DNA of 64,000 nt from Clostridia bacterium. Its GTDB lineage: Bacteria > Bacillota > Clostridia > Christensenellales > Borkfalkiaceae. The stretch spans positions 62,001 through 126,000 of the forward strand of contig CAAGNQ010000045.1 of NCBI GenBank assembly GCA_900771345.1. Reading direction: 5' to 3'. The position numbers and the translations under genes are program-made. Shown here one piece after another: positions 32,883-42,559 of the stretch. A model generated the notes under the pieces. That model ran no database searches. It saw only the letters and a program-made list of their open reading frames with translations, and was not told where the DNA came from. Position 1 is the stretch's first letter. The number at the start of each line of letters is the position of its first letter.

Positions 32883-33653
32883 TTATCCGAAGTATTTTTC
32901 TTGTAGTTCAGTAAACAATCCGTTAGTTTTGCTCATTTTAACGAACAAATCGAATGCTTTTGCAAGACCAGCGTCTGATTTTCTAAATGCAACGCCGAAG
33001 TCTTCGTTTTCAAACCCAACGTCAACTAAAGTCAAATTAGCATAGTCAGTTCCTTCGCCAACTAAAACTTGAGCCATCAATAGGTCGATAATAGCAATCT
33101 CAGATGCGCCTGACGCAACTTCCATAAGAGTATCTTTTTGAGCAGTAGCCGTATTAATTTTAGCGTCGTCATAGTTTAAGCCTTGCAAAACTTTGTGTCC
33201 AGCAGACTCGGTTTCTACTGCAACGCTAGAAGCAGTTAGAACTGACGTAGCATCTGTGTACTTTGACGCGTTTTCTGCTAGGCAAACAACAACTTGCTTG
33301 TTGTTTAAGTATGGAGCAGAAACGGCAGTCTTTTCCTTTGCCTCTTCAGTAATGGTCATTCCGTTCCAAATAACGTCAATATTCTTGCTTTTTAAATCGA
33401 TAAACTTATTGCTCCATTCGATTTCAACGAAATCAGCCTCAACGCCGATTTCTTGGCAGAAAGCCTTAGCAAGTTCAGTGTCAAACCCAACGAATTCGCC
33501 GTTTTCCGTGTAGTTCATAGGCTTGTAGATAGTATAACCGATAGTAAGTTTTCCATCGGTAATTCCAGACTCGTCGTTAGAGCAAGCTGTTAAACCAAAA
33601 CAAGCAGTAAGCGCGATTAACGCTGTTAAAAAAAGTGTAACAATCTTTTTCAT
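32883..33653 (-). CDS. Amino-acid ABC transporter substrate-binding lipoprotein
   Basis: A 256-residue type II extracellular binding protein. The signal peptide has a lipobox (LTAC, Cys24; a second LTAC ends at Cys18). The mature part carries LTIGYTIYKPMNYTENGEFVGFDTELAKAFC, the common amino-acid-binding start, and later DLLMAQVLV and a FGVAFRKSDAGLAKAF lobe end. It should deliver a polar amino acid to the permease and ATPase below; which one is not determined. I start at ATG 33653 with ggagaa; a longer reading begins 10 codons earlier. Confidence 0.92.
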   Translation of the reverse strand: MKKIVTLFLTALIALTACFGLTACSNDESGITDGKLTIGYTIYKPMNYTENGEFVGFDTELAKAFCQEIGVEADFVEIEWSNKFIDLKSKNIDVIWNGMTITEEAKEKTAVSAPYLNNKQVVVCLAENASKYTDATSVLTASSVAVETESAGHKVLQGLNYDDAKINTATAQKDTLMEVASGASEIAIIDLLMAQVLVGEGTDYANLTLVDVGFENEDFGVAFRKSDAGLAKAFDLFVKMSKTNGLFTELQEKYFG

Positions 33654-33837
33654 AATAAAAAGTTCTCCTAAAAAATATTTCACTTTATCTCTTTATCGTG
33701 ATAAAGCAATATCATTATACTTTATTGCGCTAAAGAAGTAAAGCGTTTTTAACAACATTTTAAAAATTCTTTAAAAATAGAAAATTGTCAAGTATTTATG
33801 ACAAACATAATATATATATAATGCTATAAAAAAAAAT

Positions 33838-33870
33838 AAAGGCACACTCTTTTGAGTGCGCCTTTAACTA
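33838..33870 (-). terminator. Terminator downstream of nifJ
   Basis: The arms 33838-33849 and 33854-33865 pair with one mismatch (aaaggcacactc with gagtgcgccttt). On minus it ends in TTT followed by TTATTTTTTT. Confidence 0.85.
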
Positions 33871-33883
33871 TTTTGCTTAACTA

Positions 33884-36800
33884 TTAGTCGTTTTTAGCAA
33901 GGTTTTTATAAGACTCAAGTCTATACTTACTGTCAGCCTCTGTCTTTTCAAAGAGTTTTTCAGCAGTTTCAGGGCGAGCCTTCATAAGTGAAGCGTATCT
34001 AGTTTCGCCGAGCAAGAATGCCTTATAGTCACCCGTTGGCTCTTTGCTATCGAGAGTGAAAGGATTCTTACCCTCGTCGATATTATCAGGATTGTACCTG
34101 TAAAGATGCCAGTAGCCACAATCAACAGCCTTTTTCTCTTCGTCTTGAGATTTAGCCATATTAATACCGTGGTTGATACAAGGAGCATAACAGATGATAA
34201 GTGATGGTCCGTCGTATTTTTCAGCCTCAATGAGAGCGTTCATAAGTTGTTGCTTATTAGAGCCCATAGCGCATTGAGCAACGTAAACGTAACCGTAACT
34301 CATAGCCATCATGCCAAGGTCTTTTTTCTTAACTCTCTTACCTGCTGCTGCAAATTTTGCAACCGAGCCTGTAGGAGTAGATTTAGAAGCCTGACCACCC
34401 GTGTTAGAGTAAACTTCAGTATCAAGAACTAAAACGTTAACGTTTTCGCCTGATGCTAGAACGTGGTCAAGACCACCGTAACCGATATCGTAAGCCCAGC
34501 CGTCGCCACCGAAAATCCAAATAGATGGTTTAACTAAGCAGTCGAGATTTGTTTTAATATAATCGAGCCCGTCAGCAGTTTCTTTTGCTATAGCCTCTTT
34601 AACGAGGTTAGCGGCAATCTTAGATTTTTCAGCGTCGTTTTTATCGCTAATCCAAGTTTCAAAAGCAAGTTTAGTTTGTGCGCTAACCTTATCCATTGAA
34701 GCGAGCATATCTTCTTCGATTTTAGCACGGCGAGCCTTCATAGCAAGATTCATACCGTAACCAAACTCTGCGTTATCTTCAAATAAACTGTTAGCCCAAG
34801 CAGGACCTTTGCCTTCTTTGTTAGTAGTGTAAGGACAGGTTGGAGCAGAGCCACCGTAGATAGAAGAACAACCGGTTGCGTTAGCAACAATCATTCTGTC
34901 GCCGAAAAGTTGAGTAACAACTTTAACGTAAGGTGTTTCGCCACAGCCAGCGCAAGCGCCAGAGAACTCGAATAGAGGCTTTTTAAATCCAACGCCCTTA
35001 ACGGTTGAAGGTTTACAGCCAGGGCAAGCAGAAAGGTCAACTTCAGGAAGTTTTTCGCTAAACTCGTAGTTTACCTTTTCTTCCTCAACGATACTTCCAA
35101 ATGGAACCATTGTTAAGGCTTTTTCTTTAGAAGGGCAGATGTCGGCACAAACGCCACAACCCATGCAATCTAGTGGTGAAACTTGCATTCTGTATTCATA
35201 ACCCTTGTTACCAATCATTGCCTTAGTTACGAAAGAAATAGGTTTTTCGCTATTTTCAGCAATAACTGCTGGTCTAATACAAGCGTGAGGACAAACGAAC
35301 GCACATTGGTTACATTGAATACATTTTGTTTCATCCCACTTTGGAACGTTAACTGCAACGCCACGCTTTTCGTATTTTGTTGTACCCGTTGGAACGGTTC
35401 CGTCAGGATTAAATGCAGAAGAAGGAAGTTTATCGCCCTCTAAAGCAAGGATAGGATGAACGATTTCCTTAAAGTATTTATTATCAGCAACGTCAGCCAT
35501 TGGAGCGCCCGTTTCAGTAGTCTTCCAAGACTCAGGAACGACAATCTTAACGAGGTTAGAAGCGGCAGAGTCAATAGCGTTATAGTTCATTTGAACGATA
35601 GCGTCACCCTTCTTGCTGAATGACTTATAAGCCATTTTCTTCATATAGTCAACAGCCTGTTCGTAAGGGATAATATTAGCAACCTTAAAGAAAGCAGATT
35701 GCAAAATGGTGTTCGTTCTTCCGCGAAGTCCGAGTTCAGAAGCAATCTTAATAGCGTCGATAACGTAAAGAGAAATATTTTTGTTTGCAATATCGCGTTT
35801 AACGAAAGCAGGTAGAACGTCCTCTAATTCTTCAGCAGTTTTAGCAGAAGTGTTGAAGAGGAAAGTTCCGTTTTCTTTGATATCCCCCGTCATATTGTAA
35901 CGAGTGATATAAGATGGGTTTGAACATTGAACGAAATCAGCAGCGTCGATTAGATAAGCAGACTGAATCTTCGTGTCGCCAAAACGGAGGTGAGAAACGG
36001 TTATACCACCCGACTTTTTAGAGTCGTAGAAGAAGTAACCTTGAACGAACTTATCAGTATGGTCACCGATAATCTTAATAGAGTTCTTGTTAGCACCAAC
36101 CGTACCGTCAGAGCCAAGCCCCCAGAACTTACAAGAAATAGTGCCGGTAGGAGCCGCGTCGTATTTTTCACTAAAGTCCAAAGAGGTGTTAGTAATATCG
36201 TCGTAAATACCAACGGTGAAATGATTTTTAGGCTCTTTTTGTTCGAGGTTTTTATAAACGGCGTAAATCATAGAAGGATTAAACTCCTTGCTACCAAGCC
36301 CGTATCTACCACCAACAACTTTAATATCCGTCATACCCTTTTCAAGAAGAGCAGAGCAAACGTCAAGATATAAAGGCTCGCCGAGTGAGCCTGCCTCTTT
36401 AGTTCTGTCAAGCACTGCAATCTTCTTAACCGTTTTAGGAAGAGCGTTTACGAAATAATCAATAGCGAACGGACGATATAGTCTAACCTTTAATAGACCA
36501 ACCTTGTGCCCTTCGGCATTCATTTTATTAATAGTTTCTTCAACAGCGTCAGCACCACTACCCATTAGAACAACAACGTTCTCAGCGTCAGGTGCACCAA
36601 CGTAATCGAAAAGATGATAATTTCTGCCGGTAAGTTTATTAACCTTTTCCATCATCTGTTCAACGATTTGAGGTGTAGCCTCGTAATACTTATTAGCCGT
36701 TTCTCTGTTTTGGAAATAAATATCAGAGTTTTGAGCAGTACCCTTTTGAACAGGGTGTTCAGGGTTAAGTGCTCTTGCCCTAAAGTCCTCAATATCCTTA

Positions 36801-37384
36801 AAGTCAACGAGTGCTTTCATATCTTCGTAATCGATAACGTCAATCTTAGAAACCTCGTGGCTAGTTCTAAATCCGTCAAAGAAATGAAGGAAAGGAACTT
36901 TTGCTTTTAAGGTAGAAAGATGAGCAACGAGTGCTAGGTCCATAACCTCTTGAACAGAGTTAGAAGCAAGCATAGCAAAACCCGTTTGACGGCAAGCCAT
37001 AACGTCAGCATGGTCACCGAAAATATTAAGCGAGTGAGCAGCAAGCGCTCTTGCAGAAACGTGGAAAACAGTCGGCAAAAGTTCGCCGGCAATTTTATAC
37101 ATATTAGGAATCATAAGTAGCAAGCCTTGACTTGCAGTATAAGTTGTGGTTAAAGCGCCGGCAATAAGCGAGCCGTGAACAGCACCGGCAGCGCCACCCT
37201 CAGATTGCATTTCAGCAAGACGGAGAGGAGTGCCGAACATATTCACCCTGCCGTTAGCAGCCCATTCGTCTGCAACTTCAGCCATAGGGGAAGAAGGCGT
37301 AATCGGGAAGATTGCGGCAACTTCAGAAAAGGCGTAGGCAACGTGACTGGCAGCAGTATTGCCGTCTATCGTTAATTTTTTCAT
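33884..37384 (-). CDS. nifJ: Pyruvate:ferredoxin (flavodoxin) oxidoreductase
   Basis: Oxidises pyruvate to acetyl-CoA and CO2, reducing ferredoxin; a central enzyme of anaerobic energy metabolism. At 1166 residues it is the single-chain form. The order is the pyrimidine-binding domain (AFSEVAAIFPITPSSPMAE at about 17-35), the transketolase C-terminal-like domain, and a ferredoxin domain with two [4Fe-4S] motifs (CIQCNQCAFVCPHACIRP, and CMGCGVCADICPS). The TPP domain follows (FSGACAGCGETPYVKV, then GGDGWAYDIGYGGLDH and SNTGGQASK). It has its own promoter and terminator. Confidence 0.97.
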   Translation of the reverse strand: MKKLTIDGNTAASHVAYAFSEVAAIFPITPSSPMAEVADEWAANGRVNMFGTPLRLAEMQSEGGAAGAVHGSLIAGALTTTYTASQGLLLMIPNMYKIAGELLPTVFHVSARALAAHSLNIFGDHADVMACRQTGFAMLASNSVQEVMDLALVAHLSTLKAKVPFLHFFDGFRTSHEVSKIDVIDYEDMKALVDFKDIEDFRARALNPEHPVQKGTAQNSDIYFQNRETANKYYEATPQIVEQMMEKVNKLTGRNYHLFDYVGAPDAENVVVLMGSGADAVEETINKMNAEGHKVGLLKVRLYRPFAIDYFVNALPKTVKKIAVLDRTKEAGSLGEPLYLDVCSALLEKGMTDIKVVGGRYGLGSKEFNPSMIYAVYKNLEQKEPKNHFTVGIYDDITNTSLDFSEKYDAAPTGTISCKFWGLGSDGTVGANKNSIKIIGDHTDKFVQGYFFYDSKKSGGITVSHLRFGDTKIQSAYLIDAADFVQCSNPSYITRYNMTGDIKENGTFLFNTSAKTAEELEDVLPAFVKRDIANKNISLYVIDAIKIASELGLRGRTNTILQSAFFKVANIIPYEQAVDYMKKMAYKSFSKKGDAIVQMNYNAIDSAASNLVKIVVPESWKTTETGAPMADVADNKYFKEIVHPILALEGDKLPSSAFNPDGTVPTGTTKYEKRGVAVNVPKWDETKCIQCNQCAFVCPHACIRPAVIAENSEKPISFVTKAMIGNKGYEYRMQVSPLDCMGCGVCADICPSKEKALTMVPFGSIVEEEKVNYEFSEKLPEVDLSACPGCKPSTVKGVGFKKPLFEFSGACAGCGETPYVKVVTQLFGDRMIVANATGCSSIYGGSAPTCPYTTNKEGKGPAWANSLFEDNAEFGYGMNLAMKARRAKIEEDMLASMDKVSAQTKLAFETWISDKNDAEKSKIAANLVKEAIAKETADGLDYIKTNLDCLVKPSIWIFGGDGWAYDIGYGGLDHVLASGENVNVLVLDTEVYSNTGGQASKSTPTGSVAKFAAAGKRVKKKDLGMMAMSYGYVYVAQCAMGSNKQQLMNALIEAEKYDGPSLIICYAPCINHGINMAKSQDEEKKAVDCGYWHLYRYNPDNIDEGKNPFTLDSKEPTGDYKAFLLGETRYASLMKARPETAEKLFEKTEADSKYRLESYKNLAKND

Positions 37385-37429
37385 AGTTTGTCCTCCATAA
37401 ATATATTGTTAATTCTTTATAACATATCT

Positions 37430-37458
37430 ATTATAACCATCTAAAACCAAATAGTCAA
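37430..37458 (-). promoter_or_regulatory. Promoter of nifJ
   Basis: On the minus strand: -35 TTGACT (37453-37458), 17-bp spacer, -10 TATAAT (37430-37435), about 45 bases before the nifJ ATG. Confidence 0.82.
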
Positions 37459-37612
37459 TGCAAATCGAAAAATATTTTGTAAAATTTAACTTAAAAAACA
37501 AGTTATCTAGCGATAGTTTATTATTATGCTTGTAAAATTCTGTCGGGTTTGGTATAATAACTAATTAGAGAATAAAATCACAATTAAAAAATCTTTCAAA
37601 AAAGGTCAAACA

Positions 37613-38446
37613 ATGTCAATAATAAAACTAGAAAAAGTCAGTTTTTCTTACGACAAAAATAATCCAGTTATAAAAAACCTTTCGCTCACCGTTGAAGAGG
37701 GTGAACACGTCGCTATAATCGGGCATAATGGCAGTGGCAAAAGCACGCTTGCCAAACTTTTTAACGCGCTCGTTGTTGCTGATGAAGGGCAAGTGGTTAT
37801 CGACGGGAAAAACGTTAACGAAAAAGAAAATATTTTTGAGATTAGAAAGACGGTTGGAGTTGTTTTTCAAAACCCTGACAATCAGTTAATTGCCTCAATC
37901 GTTGAGGACGACGTGGCGTTTGGCCCTGAAAATTTAGGCATTAATAGGCAGGAAATCGGAAAGAGAATAGACTTTGCGCTATCTTCGGTAAACATGCAAG
38001 AATTTCGCCATTCTTCGCCAAAGAGATTATCAGGTGGGCAAAAGCAGAGAATAGCAATCGCTGGAGTTTTAGCGCTAAAGCCTAAAGTTTTGGTGCTTGA
38101 CGAATCGACTGCTATGCTTGACCCTCAGGGCAGAAAAGAAGTGCTTAGCGTTGTGGAAGATTTAAATAATAAGGAAAGGGTTACGGTTATAAACATAACT
38201 CACTATATGGACGAGGTAGTTCGGGCTGACAAGGTCGTGGTTTTAAATGACGGCGAGGCAGTTATGGTTGGAACGCCTAAAGAAGTTTTTGCCGAGGCGA
38301 ATAAAATAAAGGAATGTGGTTTAGAACTCCCTCTTGCAAGAAAACTTGCCGATAGGCTTAAAAGCGAGGGGCTAAACATCTCGAAGAACGTCTTAACAGA
38401 GGACGACTTGGTGGAGGAATTATGCGCATTGAAACGAAAAATCTAG
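37613..38446 (+). CDS. ecfA1: ECF transporter ATPase A1
   Basis: One of two ATPases of the energy-coupling factor module that powers vitamin and metal uptake through interchangeable S components. It has 277 residues: Walker A GHNGSGKST, Q-loop VFQNPDNQLI (the ECF-typical NPDNQ), signature LSGGQKQRIAIAGVL and Walker B VLVLDESTAMLDPQ, with Ser where A2 has Pro. It overlaps ecfA2 by 25 bases. Gene order ecfA1-ecfA2-ecfT-truA-rplM-rpsI is conserved in Firmicutes. No S component is in the cluster. Confidence 0.94.
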   Translation: MSIIKLEKVSFSYDKNNPVIKNLSLTVEEGEHVAIIGHNGSGKSTLAKLFNALVVADEGQVVIDGKNVNEKENIFEIRKTVGVVFQNPDNQLIASIVEDDVAFGPENLGINRQEIGKRIDFALSSVNMQEFRHSSPKRLSGGQKQRIAIAGVLALKPKVLVLDESTAMLDPQGRKEVLSVVEDLNNKERVTVINITHYMDEVVRADKVVVLNDGEAVMVGTPKEVFAEANKIKECGLELPLARKLADRLKSEGLNISKNVLTEDDLVEELCALKRKI

Positions 38447-39288
38447 TTTATTCGTACGAATCAGGCAAAAAGGACTCCTCGTCAGTTGCTTTAAACGGCG
38501 TTTCTCTCACTATTAACGAGGGAGAATTTTTCGGTATTATCGGTCAGACGGGAAGTGGGAAATCAACGTTCGTTCAACACTTAAACGGGCTTATCAAACT
38601 CCAAAAAGGCTGTGGCGAAATTACTATCGGTGAATACAATTTGTCACAAGATTATAACGCTAAAGAGTTAAGGTCTAAAATAGGAATGGTTTTTCAGTAT
38701 CCTGAATACCAACTTTTTGCAGAAACGGTAAAAGAGGACGTGGCGTTCGGCTTAAAAAACTTTCACCCTAATCTTGCCGATAATGAGGTTGAAGAGAGGG
38801 TTAGGGAGGCTATTTCTTTAGTCGGGCTTGACTATGAAAAGATAAAGGACAGGTCGCCTTTTGAACTTTCAGGTGGGCAAAAACGAAGGGTGGCAATAGC
38901 AGGCGTTATAGTTTCAAAACCCGAAGTTTTAGTGCTTGACGAGCCTGCGGCAGGGCTTGACCCAAAAGGCAAAAAGGAGTTTTTGCAACTTTTAAAAAAA
39001 CTTCATCAGACCTTTGTTAAAACTGTCGTTTTAGTGTCGCACGATATGAATATTATTTCTGGTTACTGCACAAGGGCAGGGGTTTTTTCAAAGGGTAAAC
39101 TAATTGCAGTCGGTACTCCTAAAGAAATTTTTGCCGATAAATCGGCTATGGAAAATTCAGGCCTATCTTTGCCGACGACTGCTTATATTCAATCAGCCTT
39201 AAAAGATAGGGGGATAAATATAGATAGCGACCTAACGGCTGACGATTTTATCAGCAAAATACTAAGAGAATTTAGGGGGGATAAATAA
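38422..39288 (+). CDS. ecfA2: ECF transporter ATPase A2
   Basis: The second ATPase of the same module, 288 residues: Walker A GQTGSGKST, Q-loop VFQYPEYQLFAETV (the YPEYQLF signature of EcfA2), signature LSGGQKRRVAIAGVI and Walker B VLVLDEPAAGLDPKG. It begins inside the end of ecfA1 behind a ggagg site, so translation is probably coupled, and its stop overlaps the start of ecfT by one base. Confidence 0.95.
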   Translation: MRIETKNLVYSYESGKKDSSSVALNGVSLTINEGEFFGIIGQTGSGKSTFVQHLNGLIKLQKGCGEITIGEYNLSQDYNAKELRSKIGMVFQYPEYQLFAETVKEDVAFGLKNFHPNLADNEVEERVREAISLVGLDYEKIKDRSPFELSGGQKRRVAIAGVIVSKPEVLVLDEPAAGLDPKGKKEFLQLLKKLHQTFVKTVVLVSHDMNIISGYCTRAGVFSKGKLIAVGTPKEIFADKSAMENSGLSLPTTAYIQSALKDRGINIDSDLTADDFISKILREFRGDK

Positions 39289-40115
39289 TGAAAGACGTGA
39301 CTTTCGGGCAGTATTATCCCATAAATTCTTTCGTTCACAAAATGGACGCAAGAGTTAAAATTTTGCTATCCATTGCCTATATCGTGGCAGTATTTATGGT
39401 AAAATCCTTTCATTTTCTTGGGTTTTTGGCTTGTTTTTTATTTGTAGTAATTGCAACGATTTTTTCAAAAGTGCCCTTTTTAAAAGTGCTTAAAAGCATA
39501 AAAGCCATTTTGTTTTTTATAGTTCTTTCGGCAATTTTGCAACTGTTTTTCAACAATGACGGCGAGGTGCTTTTAGACCTTTCGTTTATTAAAATCACAA
39601 ATTTAGGCTTACTAAACGCAGGTTTTATAATCGCAAGGATTTCGCTGGTGGTTTTAGGTGCGTCACTTTTGACTTATACTACTTCACCCGTTGAGATTGC
39701 CGATGGAATAGAGAGTTTACTTAAGCCGTTAAAATATATAAAATTTCCCGTTCACGAGTTTGCGCTCATTATGAGCATTGCTCTTCGCTTTATCCCTACT
39801 CTTCTCGACGAAACGGATAGGATTATAAAAGCACAAAAGGCAAGGGGTGCAGACTTTGAAAGTGGCAATATTTTTAAAAGGGCAAAAGCGCTAATTCCCG
39901 TGCTTATTCCACTATTAATTAGTTCTTTCCGTCGTGCAGACGAACTTGCCGACGCTATGGACGCAAGGTGTTATTCGGGGAGTAAAAATCGCACCAAATA
40001 CAAAAAAATGAAACTTTCCTATCGTGATTTTATCGGCACAATCTTTATGGCTGGGCTTATAGTCGGGGTGGTTTTCTTAAATAAATTTTACTTGTTTTTG
40101 ACGGTGATATTATGA
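39288..40115 (+). CDS. ecfT: ECF transporter transmembrane component T
   Basis: The membrane scaffold of the ECF module, 275 residues with about six hydrophobic segments. It starts TFGQYYPINSFVHKMDARVKI, the EcfT N-terminus. The cytoplasmic coupling helices carry the two Ala-Arg-Gly-type motifs: KAQKARGADFESG and DAMDARCYSG. Its ATG overlaps the ecfA2 stop, and its stop overlaps the truA start. Confidence 0.95.
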   Translation: MKDVTFGQYYPINSFVHKMDARVKILLSIAYIVAVFMVKSFHFLGFLACFLFVVIATIFSKVPFLKVLKSIKAILFFIVLSAILQLFFNNDGEVLLDLSFIKITNLGLLNAGFIIARISLVVLGASLLTYTTSPVEIADGIESLLKPLKYIKFPVHEFALIMSIALRFIPTLLDETDRIIKAQKARGADFESGNIFKRAKALIPVLIPLLISSFRRADELADAMDARCYSGSKNRTKYKKMKLSYRDFIGTIFMAGLIVGVVFLNKFYLFLTVIL

Positions 40116-40849
40116 GGGTAAAATTAACTCTTTCTTACGACGGAACAAATTATAGTGGCTGGCAAGTTCAGCCAAACGGCGTTAAGACCGTGCAAGAGGT
40201 GTTAGAGAATGCCCTTTATGAAATTACGGGCGAAAATATTAGGGTTATAGGCAGTGGGAGAACGGACGCAGGCGTTCACGCCGAAGGTCAGGTCGTGCAC
40301 TTTGAAAGGCAAAAGGAAAATATTCCACCGGAAAGATTTGCTAGGGCGCTAAACACCCTTTTGCCACCTGATATAAAGGTGCATTCAAGCGAGAGAGTTG
40401 CTGACGATTTTAATGCTAGAGGTAGTGCTAAACGAAAAAAATATCGTTATCAGTTTTATATTTCGCCTACCCCTCGTCCGTTAAAAGAAAGGTATTTCAC
40501 TCAACTTGAAAAACAACCCGATTTGCAAAAGATGATAAAAGCCAAAGAACTTTTTATCGGAGAGCACGATTTTAAGGCTTTTTGTGCAAGTGGCTCGGAG
40601 GTAAAGAGTACGACTAGGAAGATATTTGACTTTGAGGTTGAGCAGACGGGAATGGACTTAATATTCACCGTTTGTGGCAACGGCTTTTTGTATAATATGG
40701 TGAGAATTATGGTCGGAACGCTTTTGGCTGTCGGTCAGGGCAGAATGACCGAAGAAGATATAAAGAGAATGCTAGAAAGTGGGCAAAGGGCGTACGGCGT
40801 GAAAACTATTTCGGCAAAAGGGCTGTTTTTAGAGAGGGTAGACTACTAG
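40112..40849 (+). CDS. truA: tRNA pseudouridine(38-40) synthase
   Basis: Converts uridines 38-40 of the tRNA anticodon arm to pseudouridine. It has 245 residues. The catalytic Asp is in GSGRTDAGVHAEGQVVHF (about residues 47-64). Other blocks are LSYDGTNYSGWQVQPN at the start and GNGFLYNMVRIMVGTLL near the end. The ATG overlaps the ecfT stop (atga). The gene ends the ECF operon. Confidence 0.96.
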   Translation: MRVKLTLSYDGTNYSGWQVQPNGVKTVQEVLENALYEITGENIRVIGSGRTDAGVHAEGQVVHFERQKENIPPERFARALNTLLPPDIKVHSSERVADDFNARGSAKRKKYRYQFYISPTPRPLKERYFTQLEKQPDLQKMIKAKELFIGEHDFKAFCASGSEVKSTTRKIFDFEVEQTGMDLIFTVCGNGFLYNMVRIMVGTLLAVGQGRMTEEDIKRMLESGQRAYGVKTISAKGLFLERVDY

Positions 40850-40855
40850 AGGATT

Positions 40856-40898
40856 AGTGGTTAAAAAAATTGACGGCACAATATATAGTGCCACCACT
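40856..40898. repeat. Nested inverted repeat after truA
   Basis: Two nested perfect arm pairs: outer agtggt (40856-40861) with accact (40893-40898), inner ggcac (40875-40879) with gtgcc (40888-40892). No T-run follows, so it is not a standard terminator; it may slow the polymerase or protect the 3' end of the ECF message. Confidence 0.55.
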
Positions 40899-40960
40899 CA
40901 TATTGAGGGGAAAAAGGGGTAAATAAAGGTCAAAATCTTTAAAAAAGGCGTGAAAATCGT

Positions 40961-40989
40961 TTGACAAAAATAACAAAATATTTTAATAT
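40961..40989 (+). promoter_or_regulatory. Promoter of rplM-rpsI
   Basis: -35 TTGACA (40961-40966), 17-bp spacer, -10 TAATAT (40984-40989). It gives a leader of about 120 bases. Confidence 0.82.
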
Positions 40990-40995
40990 ATTTAA

Positions 40996-41098
40996 GCGTT
41001 TATAAGGCGAAATTCGTGTTTTCGGGATTAGCCCTCCCGTAAATCATTCGTATTCGTGTTGGAATGACTAACGGATTTTCCTAATAAAACTTTAACAA
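40996..41098 (+). promoter_or_regulatory. rplM: Structured leader of rplM (L13-leader-like)
   Basis: The untranslated leader contains a hairpin cggga...tcccg near 41022-41040 and a second composite hairpin in which catt c...gaatg pairs inside aaatc...gattt (about 41041-41080). In Firmicutes the L13 gene has an autoregulatory leader at this position, and this is a plausible member. I have not matched a covariance model, so the class is inferred from position and structure. Confidence 0.5.
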
Positions 41099-41117
41099 TT
41101 TTAAGGAGAAAACTATT

Positions 41118-41549
41118 ATGAAGACTTACATGGCACACGCAGATACAGTTGTAAGAAAGTGGTATGTAGTTGACGCTGAAGGTCTTGTTCTAGGAAGATT
41201 AGCATCAAAAGTTGCATCAATTCTTGCTGGAAAGAATAAGCCAACCTACACGCCAAACGTTGACACGGGTGACTTTGTTATAATCGTTAATTGCGACAAG
41301 GTTGTACTAACGGGTAAGAAACTTGAAAAGAAATATTACAGATATCATACAGGTCATATCGGAGGACTTAAGTCAATCCAATATAAAACTCTTATGATGA
41401 ACAAGGCAGACGTTGCTGTTTACGAAGCAGTTAAAGGCATGCTTCCAAAGAACAGTTTAGGTCGTTCAATGCTAACTAAACTTAAGGTTTATAGGGGTGC
41501 TGAACACAATCATCAGGCTCAAAAACCAGAAGTTTTGAAGTTGGTGTAA
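41118..41549 (+). CDS. rplM: 50S ribosomal protein L13
   Basis: A 143-residue large-subunit protein that binds 23S rRNA. Family blocks: [16 protein letters not shown] (about residues 14-29), [27 protein letters not shown] in separated halves, and [19 protein letters not shown] near the end. ggag precedes the ATG. It heads the rplM-rpsI pair. Confidence 0.98.
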   Translation: MKTYMAHADTVVRKWYVVDAEGLVLGRLASKVASILAGKNKPTYTPNVDTGDFVIIVNCDKVVLTGKKLEKKYYRYHTGHIGGLKSIQYKTLMMNKADVAVYEAVKGMLPKNSLGRSMLTKLKVYRGAEHNHQAQKPEVLKLV

Positions 41550-41561
41550 TGAGGTGTAATT

Positions 41562-41975
41562 ATGGCAAAAGCAACAAGTAAAAAGAAAGTTCAATATTGG
41601 GGAACGGGAAGAAGAAAGAAGGCAATCGCAAGAGTACGTCTTCTCCCAGCAGGTGACGGCGCTATCGTTATCAACGGAAAGAGTCTTGACGAATATTTTG
41701 GTTTAGACACGCTAAAGTATATCGTTCGTCAACCATTAGCATTAGTAGACGCTCTCGCTAAGTATGACGTTGCAGTAAACGTTCACGGTGGTGGATTTAC
41801 AGGTCAAGCAGGTGCAATCAGGCACGGTATCGCTCGTGCTCTTTTGCAGGCAGAACCTGAAACGAGAGGCGCGCTTAAGAAAGCAGGTTTCTTAACGAGA
41901 GATTCAAGAATGAAGGAAAGAAAGAAATACGGCTTAAAGAAGGCTCGTCGTGCTCCACAATTCTCAAAGAGATAA
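41562..41975 (+). CDS. rpsI: 30S ribosomal protein S9
   Basis: A 137-residue small-subunit protein. [20 protein letters not shown] lies near the N-terminus. [20 protein letters not shown] and the C-terminal [20 protein letters not shown], ending KR, reach the P-site tRNA. It is 12 bases after rplM. A terminator follows. Confidence 0.98.
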   Translation: MAKATSKKKVQYWGTGRRKKAIARVRLLPAGDGAIVINGKSLDEYFGLDTLKYIVRQPLALVDALAKYDVAVNVHGGGFTGQAGAIRHGIARALLQAEPETRGALKKAGFLTRDSRMKERKKYGLKKARRAPQFSKR

Positions 41976-41997
41976 TTTGTGCCTTACGGCAGTTATC

Positions 41998-42034
41998 AAA
42001 AACCCCGATTCCACAATGGTTTTCGGGGTTTTTT
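41998..42034 (+). terminator. Terminator of rplM-rpsI
   Basis: Arms aaaaccccga and tcggggtttt around a 15-base loop, followed by T-rich sequence. Confidence 0.85.
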
Positions 42035-42044
42035 GTATAAATTT

Positions 42045-42073
42045 TTGCTTTTTATCCTGCCGTATGTTATAAT
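42045..42073 (+). promoter_or_regulatory. Promoter of the GNAT gene
   Basis: -35 TTGCTT (42045-42050), 17-bp spacer, -10 TATAAT (42068-42073), about 20 bases before ggagaa and the ATG at 42109. Confidence 0.7.
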
Positions 42074-42108
42074 CAAATTGCTAAATCAAAATCTTGGAGA
42101 AATATATT

Positions 42109-42546
42109 ATGGAGAGCAAAATAAGACTTATGACGGCGAACGACAAAGAGAGCGTTTTTGAAATGATGAAGGTTTTTTATTCTTCGCCAGCAGTATTTAC
42201 TAACGGCTCGGACGAAATATTTTTAGCCGATATAGAAAATTGCATAAACGAAAATCAGTATTTAGAGGGATTTGTTTTTGAAAATTCGTTAGGTTTGCAA
42301 GGCTACGCCATGATTGCAAAAAGTTTTTCAACTGAATTTGGAAAGCCGTGTATTTGGATTGAGGATTTATATCTTAAAGAAGAATATCGTGGACAAGGGC
42401 TTGGAAAAAATTTTTTTGAATTTATTCAAAAAAGATATAATAACTGTATTTTCCGTCTAGAAGTAGAAGAAGAAAACAAAAGGGCGATTAGTTTATATAA
42501 AAAATGTGGATTTTCTCTTCTGCCTTATATGGAAATGAAAAAATAA
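42109..42546 (+). CDS. GNAT family N-acetyltransferase
   Basis: A 145-residue single-domain acetyltransferase. The acetyl-CoA-binding motif is LYLKEEYRGQGLGKNFFEF (about residues 88-106, R/Q-x-x-G-x-G). NKRAISLYKKCGF near the end is the usual fourth motif. The substrate, protein or small molecule, cannot be read from sequence. The ATG at 42109 has ggagaa upstream; an earlier in-frame start at 42094 has no site. Single gene with its own promoter and a shared terminator. Confidence 0.85.
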   Translation: MESKIRLMTANDKESVFEMMKVFYSSPAVFTNGSDEIFLADIENCINENQYLEGFVFENSLGLQGYAMIAKSFSTEFGKPCIWIEDLYLKEEYRGQGLGKNFFEFIQKRYNNCIFRLEVEEENKRAISLYKKCGFSLLPYMEMKK

Positions 42547-42559
42547 ACGAATAACACTC

